Positions 36,076 through 45,264 of a stretch of DNA of 50,553 nucleotides are shown in pieces (the first letter of the stretch is position 1; the number at the start of each line of letters is the position of its first letter). A program made the position numbers and the translations under genes. Source of the stretch: Methanomassiliicoccales archaeon (lineage in GTDB: Archaea; Thermoplasmatota; Thermoplasmata; Methanomassiliicoccales; JACIVX01). The stretch covers positions 1 to 50,553 of the forward strand of contig JARYLV010000012.1 in NCBI GenBank assembly GCA_029907465.1, given 5' to 3'. Below the pieces are notes generated by a model, which saw only the letters and a program-made list of their open reading frames with translations, was not told the DNA's origin and did no database searches.

Positions 36076-36642
36076 GTGCCGAAAGTTTCAACTTCAACAG
36101 TTGTAGAGAGACTGAGGCAATTAGATGGTGTTCTCTACGCGTTTGAGATCGCACCAAGCATTAGAGATCAACTGAGGGAGATTGAAAGGCAAATTAGAGC
36201 AACACTGGGGATCGAGGTTAAAAATACAGGTGTTGAAGAATGCCTAAAGAGGGATCAAATTATCTGCATCATCAAGGACAAACGATTTAGGCCTCCACCC
36301 GAACCGACGATCTACTTGGTCGCAGATGATGGGACGATTCTAGGACAGGAAGTTCTTGAAAGTGATAAACCAAAATTCCAATGCGCCGATCACGTCATCT
36401 TTCTTTCGGACGACTTTGTCGTTTTCGCTGATAGAAGACCTAAACCTGGTTGTAAGGAATATTTCCTTATGCCACCGGTTCGATTCCCAGAAGTAGAGGC
36501 AATCGATGGCGTGAGAAATGTTGTCTCGTGTAGTCCCTCCCCACTTGGCGATTTGCTGATCCGCAAGGCGCACAACATCACAGACGATCCGAGATTGGCG
36601 AGTGTGCTCATTGGCTTTGATATCGAGAACGATGATAAATAG
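36076..36642 (+). CDS. Unknown protein, paralogue B of a pair in the MCR region
   Basis: 188 residues, homologous to the gene at 31309 (shared blocks TIYLV-DG-ILG, FLSDDFV, YFLMP, IDGV, GFDI). The N-terminal 60 residues are helical and differ between the two. It has four cysteines not shared with paralogue A. The start is GTG, with a TATA-like ATCTATATTATATCC about 27 bases upstream, so a leaderless start is likely. A GGAGG is present but too close to act normally. It lies convergent with the DUF2098-mcr operon end. Function unknown. Confidence 0.7.
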   Translation: MPKVSTSTVVERLRQLDGVLYAFEIAPSIRDQLREIERQIRATLGIEVKNTGVEECLKRDQIICIIKDKRFRPPPEPTIYLVADDGTILGQEVLESDKPKFQCADHVIFLSDDFVVFADRRPKPGCKEYFLMPPVRFPEVEAIDGVRNVVSCSPSPLGDLLIRKAHNITDDPRLASVLIGFDIENDDK

Positions 36643-36792
36643 AAGCAGAATTTCACATAACTCAATTTTGAAGAGAGGACAATTTCGTTTGAACTTGTGG
36701 CTAGGTCAAAAATTACCCGACTTATCTTACAATCAAGAAAATTCTGAATTGTAAAAATTAATGAAATATCAGAAAGATCGATAAAACGAATT

Positions 36793-36807
36793 AAAAAAAG
36801 AAAAAAA
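36793..36807 (-). terminator. Oligo-T terminator of the mcr operon
   Basis: On the minus strand a T7-C-T7 tract follows the DUF2098 stop by 5 bases. Archaeal RNA polymerase stops at such tracts without a hairpin. This is where the mcrBDGA-DUF2098 transcript should end. Confidence 0.65.
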
Positions 36808-36811
36808 TAGT

Positions 36812-37087
36812 TTAAGTCCCTGAGGGCGTGATCCGGCTGATCGCCTTTTCCACTTCCTCAAGGGTTTGTTTCATCTTCTCAAGTTCCTCGAGCTGTTCCT
36901 CCAGTCCCTTCTCCTTATCGGCGACGACACGATACTCACCAGGCTCGGCTTCCTCCAGGGCAGTTATATCATAATAGAGGTTGTACGTGTCCAGTAGCGC
37001 CCATGTTACTTCGTCTTCCACCTTGATGTCCAAGATCTTCCCTACCGTGCCGGTGTTCTTGTATTTCGCATAGTCGCCGATTTTCAT
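36812..37087 (-). CDS. DUF2098 protein, last gene of the mcr operon
   Basis: 91 residues of DUF2098, a family largely limited to methanogens. An SH3-like beta domain (MKIGDYAKYKNTGTVGKILDIK, then VTWALLDTYNLYYDITALE) is followed by a coiled-coil helix rich in Glu/Lys (EKGLEEQLEELEKMKQTLEEVEKAI). It starts 4 bases after the mcrA stop and is surely cotranscribed. Its place in the operon suggests a helper in MCR production, but its biochemistry is unknown. Confidence 0.88.
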   Translation of the reverse strand: MKIGDYAKYKNTGTVGKILDIKVEDEVTWALLDTYNLYYDITALEEAEPGEYRVVADKEKGLEEQLEELEKMKQTLEEVEKAISRITPSGT

Positions 37088-37091
37088 GAGA

Positions 37092-38750
37092 TCACGCCGG
37101 AGGAATGATCAATGTCCTTTCACCAGCGGGTCTGAATTCCCTCAGCCCACCACGGCCGAACTCTCTCGTGACATTTGCGAAGTCAAATGGTAGGTGCTTG
37201 TCCGCAAAGGCAACTTTGATCAGCGGGTTGCACACGAACGCGTCGCCCCTAGCTACATGAGCAGCGTTGGCAATCCCAGCGTATCCACTCAGATGTCCGA
37301 CGTTCATCGCATAGTTCGGGTAGTTCGGTCCTCTCAGCTCAAAGGGCAAGCCCTCGTCGCTTCTATAGGAGAAGCTGTTCGCAGAACCGCACTGATCTTG
37401 CAGGTCATATCCGTAGAACCCGAGTCTGCCTAGGCGCTCCTTGTGCTGCAGCATCGAGAGATACCAGCCGTTAACACCTACATCTGCAATACCCGTTGCC
37501 ATTGCCGCCGCAATACCACTTGCAGCCGCAGCAACAGTTGCTCTCTGGGACCCGCCGAAGTGCGTTTCCATAACGGCTGGATATCGCTCATACATCTCCA
37601 GTGCGTAGGAGTTGACCTCAGTAACCAGCTCCTCGATCATATCCATAGAGGGCTTTGCCTTCGCAAGACCGCCGTATTTCTTCTTGATCAGATCTACAGC
37701 GTAGTACGTGTAGTCCTCCAGGATGTTGTCAGTGTATGCAGCGGTCGCATATTGGGTGAACCCTACACCACCGGACATGTACGATCCTAGGTATATCTGA
37801 TCATAGATGACAGCACCGAGTGCTACGGCCTCGAGCGCAGCCCTTGCTGGGTCATCAGGATATTTCCTGAATGATTGTGTCATATCCGCAAGATATCCGA
37901 ATGGAATACCTCCTGGCTCGTTAGGTCCTCGTGCCCTCCTCGCTGGCATCATTGTACCCATCTCGACGACAGCTGCGTGCTTCGCAGCGAACGCAAAGTC
38001 GGCGATCGCCGCTTCTCCGGCAGCGAGTTTGTACGATGTAATGAATGCCATGCTAATCTGCATCGCACTCCATCTCGACATCGTTGCACCGTCGCAGGTA
38101 CGACCAACGATCGTTGGGCATCTGACGACCTGCCATAGGGTATTCCCAATCGCTTCCTTGAGCTGCTTTGCCTGCTCTGGCGGGAACTCCTTGTTGATGT
38201 CAATGACAAAGCACTTGTCAATCTCATCAATCAATTCATCATTTCCGCTGAAGACCTTCACATAGCAGTCAGCCGTCAATGCCGGGCTGCACTCTGCCAT
38301 GTGCTCCTGGACGACAGCACCGCCAGGCATCGTGTGGTTAACAGCCTCCAAGTAAGTGTTGATCGTCTCAGGTGTAACCTCTTTCCCAAGCCTCTTTTCG
38401 ATGACCTGATGGGCCGTGTCCAGACCAACGATAACCGTTCTTCGTATATCGTCCCAAGCCTGCTGCATCGCGGCGTTGTTTATGAAATGCAGATCGTCGG
38501 CCTCCACAAATATGTCCGTGTGAGACAACTGATAGGGCATCAGTACTCTCTGACCGAGAGGAACACCGATGTCCTGGTTCATCGCAGGAATGCCTCTCTC
38601 CTTCGCGATCTTATTAGCCTGCTCGACCCATTCCCGCTTCCTCTTTGACTGCCTCCAGCCGCCAAAGGAATAGTATGTCGTGTGGACCTCAGTGGGGTCT
38701 TCCTTGAATTTTTTCTTTACAGCCTTTATAAAAAGCTTCTCATCGGCCAT
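37092..38750 (-). CDS. mcrA: Methyl-coenzyme M reductase alpha subunit
   Basis: 552 residues, full length. With McrB and McrG it forms the heterohexamer that reduces methyl-CoM with CoB to methane using nickel F430. Active-site residues are present: Gln148 (axial Ni ligand, GGAVVQEHM), Tyr334 region ([16 protein letters not shown]), and the modified sites His258 (N-methyl, [11 protein letters not shown]), Arg272 (methyl-Arg, [13 protein letters not shown]), Gln402 (methyl-Gln, GGSQRATV) and Gly447 (thioglycine, in [11 protein letters not shown]) with Asp452 and Cys454. Modification states cannot be read from DNA. The sequence is of the methanogen type, not of the alkyl-CoM type. It is the fourth gene of the operon. 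Confidence 0.98.
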   Translation of the reverse strand: MADEKLFIKAVKKKFKEDPTEVHTTYYSFGGWRQSKRKREWVEQANKIAKERGIPAMNQDIGVPLGQRVLMPYQLSHTDIFVEADDLHFINNAAMQQAWDDIRRTVIVGLDTAHQVIEKRLGKEVTPETINTYLEAVNHTMPGGAVVQEHMAECSPALTADCYVKVFSGNDELIDEIDKCFVIDINKEFPPEQAKQLKEAIGNTLWQVVRCPTIVGRTCDGATMSRWSAMQISMAFITSYKLAAGEAAIADFAFAAKHAAVVEMGTMMPARRARGPNEPGGIPFGYLADMTQSFRKYPDDPARAALEAVALGAVIYDQIYLGSYMSGGVGFTQYATAAYTDNILEDYTYYAVDLIKKKYGGLAKAKPSMDMIEELVTEVNSYALEMYERYPAVMETHFGGSQRATVAAAASGIAAAMATGIADVGVNGWYLSMLQHKERLGRLGFYGYDLQDQCGSANSFSYRSDEGLPFELRGPNYPNYAMNVGHLSGYAGIANAAHVARGDAFVCNPLIKVAFADKHLPFDFANVTREFGRGGLREFRPAGERTLIIPPA

Positions 38751-38753
38751 TGA

Positions 38754-39527
38754 TTATACCCCCTTCAGTGCAAATGGCTGGAATCCAGCCAGCGTTCTCA
38801 ACCTGTGGATCCTCAGGTTGACCATCATAACCTCTTTGTCCTCTCTCATGTCGACGCCGTCGACCCTGAACATCGTCGTCCGCTTCTTCAACTCCTCTTC
38901 CGGCAGCGGCTTGCCAACCGAAATCGGCTTGTCCAGAGGAATGGCAACCTGGTCTTTTACGTATTCAACCTCGCCCTTCTTTGCATTCCAGCGGTACCTC
39001 TGCCATGCATCGAACATAAGGCCGTTCTCATCAAGACGGCACGCATGTCCGTGGACAGTCGCACCTCTGATACCCGTCCTAGCAGGATCGAACGTCTCGC
39101 TCTCAATGAGCTCCTTCGCTACCTTCTCGAGGTCACGCTCTCTCATCTCAATAATCTGTCTTCCAGAGAGTGTACCAGTGTCGACGCCCCTAAACCTGCT
39201 GACGTTCATCCATGCTCTGACGTAAGGCACAATCGGCGCAAAGTACACCGAGTCAGTGAATTGGACATATCGGATCCTGTCCCCAGCCTTTGCACCTGGC
39301 GTTGGTTCAACTAACTGCCTGATCGGGCAATCTGGCTCAGTTCCTTCCTCCAGTGGCGGGTGAACGCTCTTGTATTCTTCACCCGGCTGCCGGTGACCGA
39401 GTATTTTCACGACGTCTTCCATAGAAAGCTCGCGTAGCTTGTCGAGCTTGACGTTCGGGTCTATGTATCGGCGTCTGTTCTTCGCCGGAATTGTTGTCCC
39501 GGGATAGAACTGCCTCTTATACGCCAT
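38754..39527 (-). CDS. mcrG: Methyl-coenzyme M reductase gamma subunit
   Basis: 257 residues, full length ([25 protein letters not shown] start). The family features [19 protein letters not shown] and [21 protein letters not shown] are present; it contributes residues contacting F430 and the coenzymes. An ATTTAAATCACC-type gap separates it from mcrD, and it precedes mcrA by 3 bases. Confidence 0.97.
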   Translation of the reverse strand: MAYKRQFYPGTTIPAKNRRRYIDPNVKLDKLRELSMEDVVKILGHRQPGEEYKSVHPPLEEGTEPDCPIRQLVEPTPGAKAGDRIRYVQFTDSVYFAPIVPYVRAWMNVSRFRGVDTGTLSGRQIIEMRERDLEKVAKELIESETFDPARTGIRGATVHGHACRLDENGLMFDAWQRYRWNAKKGEVEYVKDQVAIPLDKPISVGKPLPEEELKKRTTMFRVDGVDMREDKEVMMVNLRIHRLRTLAGFQPFALKGV

Positions 39528-39532
39528 TTAAA

Positions 39533-39961
39533 TCACCTCACTCCTTTTTTATAATCGGAAACAGTAGGCCTATATTTCGAATACCTTCCAACCTCCAAGT
39601 CGAAGCCAAACGGCAAGATCTCTTTACAGATTTCCTCAATGTCCTTCAAGGCCGCTTCAACATGATCGATATCGTCAATTTCAACGAAAATACGGCCAAC
39701 CTGGACCTTGAGTTCCGTCTTCTTTCCCGCTACTTCGATCACTCTCCTTTCACTGTGATCCACGTCGAGACCTGCTCCTGGACCCATAGTGATCTTCTCT
39801 GGGAGAGATTCGCCCTGAATATTGATCTGTCTCACGTGCTTGACTGTATACAACTTGTTCAACAATTTTTCTGTCGTCGCAGCCGACAAAAGCCTCGACG
39901 GGAAAATCATGATCTCCGGTAGCGGTACCGGCTCCGGCATGGATTCGGCAGGCATCTTCAC
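39533..39961 (-). CDS. mcrD: McrD, MCR operon protein D
   Basis: 142 residues of McrD ([45 protein letters not shown]). McrD is not part of active MCR. It binds the immature apo-enzyme and is thought to act as an assembly chaperone, perhaps for F430 insertion. It overlaps the end of mcrB by 4 bases (coupled). Confidence 0.95.
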   Translation of the reverse strand: MKMPAESMPEPVPLPEIMIFPSRLLSAATTEKLLNKLYTVKHVRQINIQGESLPEKITMGPGAGLDVDHSERRVIEVAGKKTELKVQVGRIFVEIDDIDHVEAALKDIEEICKEILPFGFDLEVGRYSKYRPTVSDYKKGVR

Positions 39962-41286
39962 ACCATTTCCTTCAGCTTCTTTGCCTCTTTTCCGACCATC
40001 TTTATAGGTGACTTAAACTCAGGTATGTCACCGAATACCTCTTTCACAAGCCCTGATGTTGCTTCAGCGGAGAACATCTGTGTGCCAGCATCTAATGCAC
40101 AACCAGCAGCAATCGCAGGAATCACAAAGCCCTTTGAGTGCCTCGTGACGATATGGTTCCCATGGAAGAGACCTGGCCCACCTCCACCGTAGATCGAGTG
40201 CGAGAAGAAGGACATCCCCACAGATGTACCCATCGCACGACCAAAGTCGACACCCGGCAATCCGGTCTCATGCTCGAGCAGATCATTGTAGTACAATATC
40301 GTTGACGGTACACCTTGCGCCGCTCTCGCTGCACCGCAGTTAACCATGATCGCACAAAGCATACCCGCAGCTGCGTACGCATTCCACAGTGCGAAATCAT
40401 TGGTTGTGTAGACCTTATATCCAGAGGGCAACTTCTCCTTTACCTTGATAACTTTGTCCTCAATCGCCCTCCCTACAATTGATTCAACTACGCTCCCTAC
40501 TGTGCCTGTTTTTCCGTTCTCCTTGACGATTTCATAGACCATATTGTTCGCGTTGAGACCCTGGTATGCGAGCCCTAGCAAGTGCATCCGCTCGAATGGT
40601 CCGATCGCATCGCCCATCTCGAACATCGCAGTTTGCTCAAATATTGACGCAAGAGCCGCTGCATTCATTGCATTCCTACCGGTCAATGCCACAATGTGGT
40701 TTGCCATAATGTTCCTCAATGCATACCCTGCGCCTTCGTTGTTCTGGGGAACCTCCAAAATCGACTTAACGTTGGCTCCCAGAAAGTTCAGAGTCTGGGG
40801 ATATCTCCCCCATACGGCAGCCTTAACCATGTTGGCTCGGAACATATCGATGTCGAAAAGCTCGATAATCGCTTGGGTCACCGCTGCGGCGGCTGCAGTA
40901 AATCCAGTTGTGTATTCAGCGCCAGCCTCCAGCCGCACCGAGGGTACTTTCACGATCATCCTCTTGCCGTCCGCCAATATGCTGACCTCCGTATCGTCGT
41001 TCTGAGCGACTTTTAGGATATCGCGGACAGCCCTCGCAATCTTTGCCGCATTCGCGACAAGCGGGACATCGATCTCCTTGCCCTTGATGTGTCCGCCGCC
41101 AACCTTCCCGGTTTTTAGAGACTTTTCAATCCCAGCAAGGTCGACAGCGACAACTCGCTTGGCCAAGGACACCGTTCTCTTGATGGCAGGGTTATACAGA
41201 GGACTGATGGCTTCCAGTGGCACATCCCTTTCAATTAGCTTGCCCCTGTCGTCATACAAGTCTACTTTGTCCTTGTATTTCGCCAT
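39958..41286 (-). CDS. mcrB: Methyl-coenzyme M reductase beta subunit
   Basis: 442 residues, full length, first gene of the operon. Features include [19 protein letters not shown] at the start, and [36 protein letters not shown] near residues 360-400 with the coenzyme-B and F430 contacts. A GGGAGGT ribosome-binding site is 7 bases before the ATG. The TATA box at 41384-41391 implies a leader of about 70 bases. Confidence 0.98.
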   Translation of the reverse strand: MAKYKDKVDLYDDRGKLIERDVPLEAISPLYNPAIKRTVSLAKRVVAVDLAGIEKSLKTGKVGGGHIKGKEIDVPLVANAAKIARAVRDILKVAQNDDTEVSILADGKRMIVKVPSVRLEAGAEYTTGFTAAAAAVTQAIIELFDIDMFRANMVKAAVWGRYPQTLNFLGANVKSILEVPQNNEGAGYALRNIMANHIVALTGRNAMNAAALASIFEQTAMFEMGDAIGPFERMHLLGLAYQGLNANNMVYEIVKENGKTGTVGSVVESIVGRAIEDKVIKVKEKLPSGYKVYTTNDFALWNAYAAAGMLCAIMVNCGAARAAQGVPSTILYYNDLLEHETGLPGVDFGRAMGTSVGMSFFSHSIYGGGGPGLFHGNHIVTRHSKGFVIPAIAAGCALDAGTQMFSAEATSGLVKEVFGDIPEFKSPIKMVGKEAKKLKEMV

Positions 41287-41383
41287 TCAATACCTCCCTT
41301 TTTCTAGATTTTCACCGACCTTGGAAAGCTTCCTCGGACGATGAAAATCAGTCCCCTTGCGTTATTTCATTAAAACGAGCTAG

Positions 41384-41391
41384 CTTATAAT
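41384..41391 (-). promoter_or_regulatory. TATA box of the mcr operon
   Basis: ATTATAAG on the minus strand, about 95-105 bases upstream of the mcrB ATG. It predicts a transcription start near 41360 and a leader of about 70-75 bases. Confidence 0.6.
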
Positions 41392-41397
41392 TTTGAT

Positions 41398-41420
41398 TAT
41401 GGATGGATACTCCATCCATA
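41398..41420. promoter_or_regulatory. Operator-like palindrome TATGGATGGA-TAC-TCCATCCATA
   Basis: Perfect 10-bp arms (41398-41407, 41411-41420) with a 3-base spacer. It ends 6 bases upstream of the mcr TATA box, i.e. it touches the BRE position, suiting an activator or a BRE-blocking repressor. It shares the core GGATGGA/TCCATCC with the site at 34295-34317. Confidence 0.7.
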
Positions 41421-41485
41421 CTAAACAATCGATTAAATCATAGATCGATCCAGTTAGACCGAATAGACGACTTAACGTGCATTTA

Positions 41486-42136
41486 TTATTTTTCTTGCTG
41501 AATTAAATTTTTTATGGTTGTGATAACCAATTCCGCGTCCGCCTTCTTGAGGTCCCTTGCGCAATTTAATAAGTATTCTCGGAGCCTGATAAATTCATTT
41601 CTTTTCAATTTCTCGCATGCAATTTCTAGGGCCTTTTCATAGGATCTTTCAGGAAAATAAACCGCCTTTAGCTCGTTGATAATGTCTTTGCTTTGCGATT
41701 CCGTAATGATGCCTCGATCGACAGCACGCTCAAGATTGTACCGAATATTAATAAGCGCCTCTGAAAGGGGCTCCAGCGTTTCAGGATTGAATATAATGGC
41801 GACCTCATCATCACCCTCAATCACACCCGATGAATACATATCAAATATCCTCCCAACACCGATCATTCCAAAGTCTTTCAGTTCCGAAGCCCGTAGGGCG
41901 CCCATACTGCCACCCCCTACAACGGTGATACCCCTTTCCAATAAGCCAATGATTTCACGATGACCTACAGCTGAGTCACTGAAAAATATTCCATCGATAA
42001 TGCCAACGACGACGTTCTTTTCACCATAAATCGAGACCAAATCCCCTCGTTTCACCGGAGGCCTATAATCTGCGTCCAGGATGTTCCTTGCTTCGGTGTG
42101 CGATAAGCTTGGACCAAGGAAGATGATGGCTTTCAG
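41486..42136 (-). CDS. tfuA: TfuA-like partner of YcaO, probable CTG start
   Basis: TfuA works with YcaO to replace the backbone oxygen of a glycine by sulfur, giving thioglycine in McrA; TfuA is thought to deliver sulfur. The open frame has no ATG/GTG/TTG before 42055, yet upstream codons in frame encode KAIIFLGPSLSHTEA, the family's conserved N terminus. A GGAGG followed after 7 bases by CTG (42136-42134), overlapping the ycaO stop as CTGA, gives a 216-residue protein of normal TfuA length. I therefore place the start at CTG. The GGGSMGALRASEL motif (typical of TfuA) lies near residue 80. It is cotranscribed with ycaO. Confidence 0.88.
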   Translation of the reverse strand: MKAIIFLGPSLSHTEARNILDADYRPPVKRGDLVSIYGEKNVVVGIIDGIFFSDSAVGHREIIGLLERGITVVGGGSMGALRASELKDFGMIGVGRIFDMYSSGVIEGDDEVAIIFNPETLEPLSEALINIRYNLERAVDRGIITESQSKDIINELKAVYFPERSYEKALEIACEKLKRNEFIRLREYLLNCARDLKKADAELVITTIKNLIQQEK

Positions 42137-43338
42137 GTCGTCGCCTCCATTAATCTACGGCCTACACGTTCCTCATCCATTGCAAAGACTTCCAGTCCTG
42201 GAACTATAATCCTAACAACTGGGACTCCCAACTCTTCTCGCGTAAGGTCGACCGCAATCACTTTTCTAAATCCTCTTTTTTTGAGTTGATCAAGAACGAA
42301 TAATATGTCGTCATAAATATCCATTGAATCAAGCCTATCGATCTCGGAGACCTTTTTTTCATTTCCCGAATTCGAAAACCACATCCTGTTGATCGATTTC
42401 GTTTTTTCATATCCGAGTTTCTGTCGGAACCTGGCATTGATTGTGTCCTCCCTCGCCCCGTGGATCTGCGTCACTCTGCTTTGTGCAGCTTCGGTCAGTG
42501 CACGGATCGCTGCAACATGAGGATTCAGATGCGTTCCGATGCCCATGACCAGCAGTGTCGGGTCTTTCGTTTGCCAGTCATCAGCCGCTACGCCAATCGT
42601 CGGGATTCCGATGTCGCTTGTCAACTCCTTCATATGGATGCGAATGCCTTGCGACTCAAACTTTTGCACCAAGTCATAAACGAGTCCATTCTCAGCATCA
42701 AAAGATAAATCCGACTTTACGCACCGCTTGACCTCACATATAGACCATGCATCTCTTTCAATCACCTCACAAAGCCCATGTAGAACGGCCTCTTCCAACG
42801 AGTTCCCTGAGGCAAGACCATTTGTGTTGGATCTAAAAAGCGTCATGTCCAGGCGCGAAGTATATGGGTGGAAAACAGCATTTGCTGGTACCCAGATACG
42901 CTCCATTTCGTTGAGTTCAACCCCCTCAACCCAGGCAATCGACTGGAAATCAACATGGAAAAGGGACGTCTTAGGTAAAATGAGATCGCTCGGATGAATT
43001 GCATATCTTGAAGACAGCATTTCATCAGGTTTTGCCCTGACGACCTCGCGATCTTTTTGTTCAGCGCTGTATCTCTCCAGTCCTTCCATTATCGCTGAAA
43101 CCTTTGCCTGTTCCTTTGTTGCCCCCTTTCCATTGTAAACGCTCACCGCACCTGATTCGGCAGATGGCCTGATGCTCGAATAGACAGGGATGCCCACTCT
43201 ATCGAGGCCCGTGATGTCAGCGATGCGGGTAATACCAGCAATCTTGCATAACGGTTCAACGCGCTGGAGCGTCGTCTTCGGATCGACGATACGATGTCCA
43301 TCAAACAGGTATTTTTTTGGAGAGGGGCCCAACCTCAT
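42133..43338 (-). CDS. ycaO: YcaO thioglycine synthase (methanogenesis marker 1)
   Basis: 401 residues of the YcaO family, methanogen type. It uses ATP to activate the backbone amide of McrA glycine (Gly447 here), so that it becomes thioglycine. ATP/Mg-binding glutamates lie in SAIMEGLERYSAEQ and in the GLCEVIERDAWS segment; a C-terminal VRIIVPGLEVFAMDEERVGRR is typical. It precedes tfuA (CTGA overlap), and both lie upstream of the mcr operon on the same strand but with a separate promoter region. Confidence 0.95.
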   Translation of the reverse strand: MRLGPSPKKYLFDGHRIVDPKTTLQRVEPLCKIAGITRIADITGLDRVGIPVYSSIRPSAESGAVSVYNGKGATKEQAKVSAIMEGLERYSAEQKDREVVRAKPDEMLSSRYAIHPSDLILPKTSLFHVDFQSIAWVEGVELNEMERIWVPANAVFHPYTSRLDMTLFRSNTNGLASGNSLEEAVLHGLCEVIERDAWSICEVKRCVKSDLSFDAENGLVYDLVQKFESQGIRIHMKELTSDIGIPTIGVAADDWQTKDPTLLVMGIGTHLNPHVAAIRALTEAAQSRVTQIHGAREDTINARFRQKLGYEKTKSINRMWFSNSGNEKKVSEIDRLDSMDIYDDILFVLDQLKKRGFRKVIAVDLTREELGVPVVRIIVPGLEVFAMDEERVGRRLMEATT

Positions 43339-43450
43339 GGATTCATGCCTCTCTCTTGAACATCTAGCGCACCCTTATTAAAGATTTGTTATTTCCAGTA
43401 TTCTTATATTGATCTTTAGATTGACCTATTTCGATGTCAATTTCTGGGGT

Positions 43451-43921
43451 CTATGCGCCCCCTGATTTCCCACATACCATGTCAAAATCAGCATCAGGAT
43501 TCAAAACGATCCTTTCAATGAGGATATCGACCTCAACGTTCTGAATCTGCGGTATCGTAAGTATTTTCCCCTGGATTAAGAGGTAGAGGCTGTCGACGCT
43601 CTTAGTGTAAACCTCGCATATCAGTGAGTGGTCCCCAAATACTTTGTGGATATACTCAATCTCCTCAAATTTCTTGAGTTCCTCGATGACTGAATTAATT
43701 GCAGAACCAACCACTTCTAGGAGAATGAGCGCCCTCATGACTCCCATTCTCGATAGGTTCATCACAGTCGTGTATCCTGATATATATCCCTCTTTCTCCA
43801 TCCGTGAGATTCTTCGGCTCACAGTCGCTTTTGAAACGCCGAGTTTTTCTGCGATATTTCCCAGACTTTCCCTCGAATTTAACCTCAAAATTCTCAATAT
43901 CTCAATATCCAATTTGTCCAC
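43451..43921 (-). CDS. Lrp/AsnC-family transcriptional regulator
   Basis: About 156 residues: N-terminal HTH (KLDIEILRILRLNSRESLGNIAEKLGVSKATVSRRISRMEKEGYI) and C-terminal RAM ligand domain (ALILLEVVGS..., IEYIHKVFGDHSLICEVYTK). The start GTG at 43921 has GGAGG 7 bases upstream. It is 113 bases upstream of ycaO on the same strand but has its own gap, so it may be separate. The ligand and targets are unknown. Confidence 0.88.
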   Translation of the reverse strand: MDKLDIEILRILRLNSRESLGNIAEKLGVSKATVSRRISRMEKEGYISGYTTVMNLSRMGVMRALILLEVVGSAINSVIEELKKFEEIEYIHKVFGDHSLICEVYTKSVDSLYLLIQGKILTIPQIQNVEVDILIERIVLNPDADFDMVCGKSGGA

Positions 43922-44282
43922 AAGAATTCCTCCGAGCAAACTCTTCTCGGAAAATTGATCTCTGTTTTTTACAATCCATTACAGCCACTGAGGTTTTCTG
44001 ATTTGAAACTTGCATCGACTAATAATTGATTATCATTATACTAAAGGATATCGAGAAAATGAAACGAAACCACTAAAATAAGACCTATCAGCGTAACAAC
44101 AATACAACTGAATAATAATTTTGTTTTATATTCTGATGAAGGAATAATTTCACATCGACCCATCAGCATTCTGAACCCTGTTGAAAAAAATAGATGAAAA
44201 TTGACCGCGAAAAACGTTTTGTAGTTTGGATATGGGAGCATCTCATTAAGGATGCGCCCAATCTTTTTGCAGCAGACAAGGA

Positions 44283-44984
44283 CTACTTCGCTCTTGATTT
44301 TGGAATCGGTCCCGATCCAAGTTTTTCCAAAATCCTCACGACTTCCTCTAATTTTGCAGCTGGGATACCAGCATACATTTCTTCGGGAGCTACGTCCGTG
44401 CTCCTCCTACACCCAAAGCATCCAAGCGAGATGTTAATATCACCAGTCAGATACGGGATAATCGTTGAATCAACGCACGTAGCTTGCATCGATGCAGTGT
44501 TGATCGTAACTCTCCCGCCCTTTTCGAAGGTCGCGGCCACGGGGAGTATCCAATATAACTGCTCTGGCGTCCCAACCACCACGACGACATCCGGCGGGAC
44601 TTTCGCCTTGCTCAGCGGACTCACGACCGTCCCAATTACGCTACCTAGAGGGAGTGTAGGACGCGCATCGATCATCCTTTTTGCTGCATCCGCACTACTA
44701 AACATCCCGAGATTATAATGAAATTCTCCAGAAGCGACCTTCTCTGGCGTTGCGACAATACCAAGGGCGGAAGCACCAACAGGGCATGCATGTTTGGCAG
44801 CGGGTATCCACATGACTTCCCCCTTTCTTGCCCTCATAATAGACTGGCAATGCCGCAGATTACTCTCGACTTCCTTGTATCCTTCCGGCGGTGACTGTCC
44901 GCTTTTGATCAACGTAACGGCTACTGGTTCATATTTGAGTCCAAGTATGTCGACCAACTTTCTTGAAATCTCAGAATAATCCAT
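44283..44984 (-). CDS. DUF169 family protein
   Basis: About 233 residues of DUF169. Typical blocks are EPVAVTLI near the N terminus, LRHCQSIMRARKG, HACPVGASALGI, and C-terminal ISLGCFGCRRSTDVAPEEMYAGIP. The four-plus conserved cysteines suggest metal or cofactor binding. Function is unknown; members are common in methanogens and anaerobes and sometimes lie near corrinoid methyltransferase genes. The start ATG 44984 is supported by GGTGA; the open frame extends 19 codons upstream. Confidence 0.85.
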   Translation of the reverse strand: MDYSEISRKLVDILGLKYEPVAVTLIKSGQSPPEGYKEVESNLRHCQSIMRARKGEVMWIPAAKHACPVGASALGIVATPEKVASGEFHYNLGMFSSADAAKRMIDARPTLPLGSVIGTVVSPLSKAKVPPDVVVVVGTPEQLYWILPVAATFEKGGRVTINTASMQATCVDSTIIPYLTGDINISLGCFGCRRSTDVAPEEMYAGIPAAKLEEVVRILEKLGSGPIPKSRAK

Positions 44985-45264
44985 ATATTCTTCACCATGT
45001 CGTGTTACCTTGAAGTCAATATTTATAGATGTCGAAATCAAATTCGTGAATCTGGATTATTACGACTTGTAATCATGCAATCCTATGCATGGTTTATTTA
45101 CAAAATGATTGTTTTGGATTACAGATTATAAAATAAGGGGGTATGGGGGGGGGAAGATTCTTCGTCATAAATAACCTTGAAAAAAAGGCGAGTATTATTA
45201 CACCTCAAATGACAAATAGTATTAGGACAAAATAATTTGGGATCACAGTTGGATTGTTGAGATC

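Noticed and set aside
45121-45153. G-rich tract (GGGGG, then nine Gs) upstream of mtrA
   Set aside because: Could be a slippage tract or part of a leader, but it lies outside any gene and nothing else supports a function.
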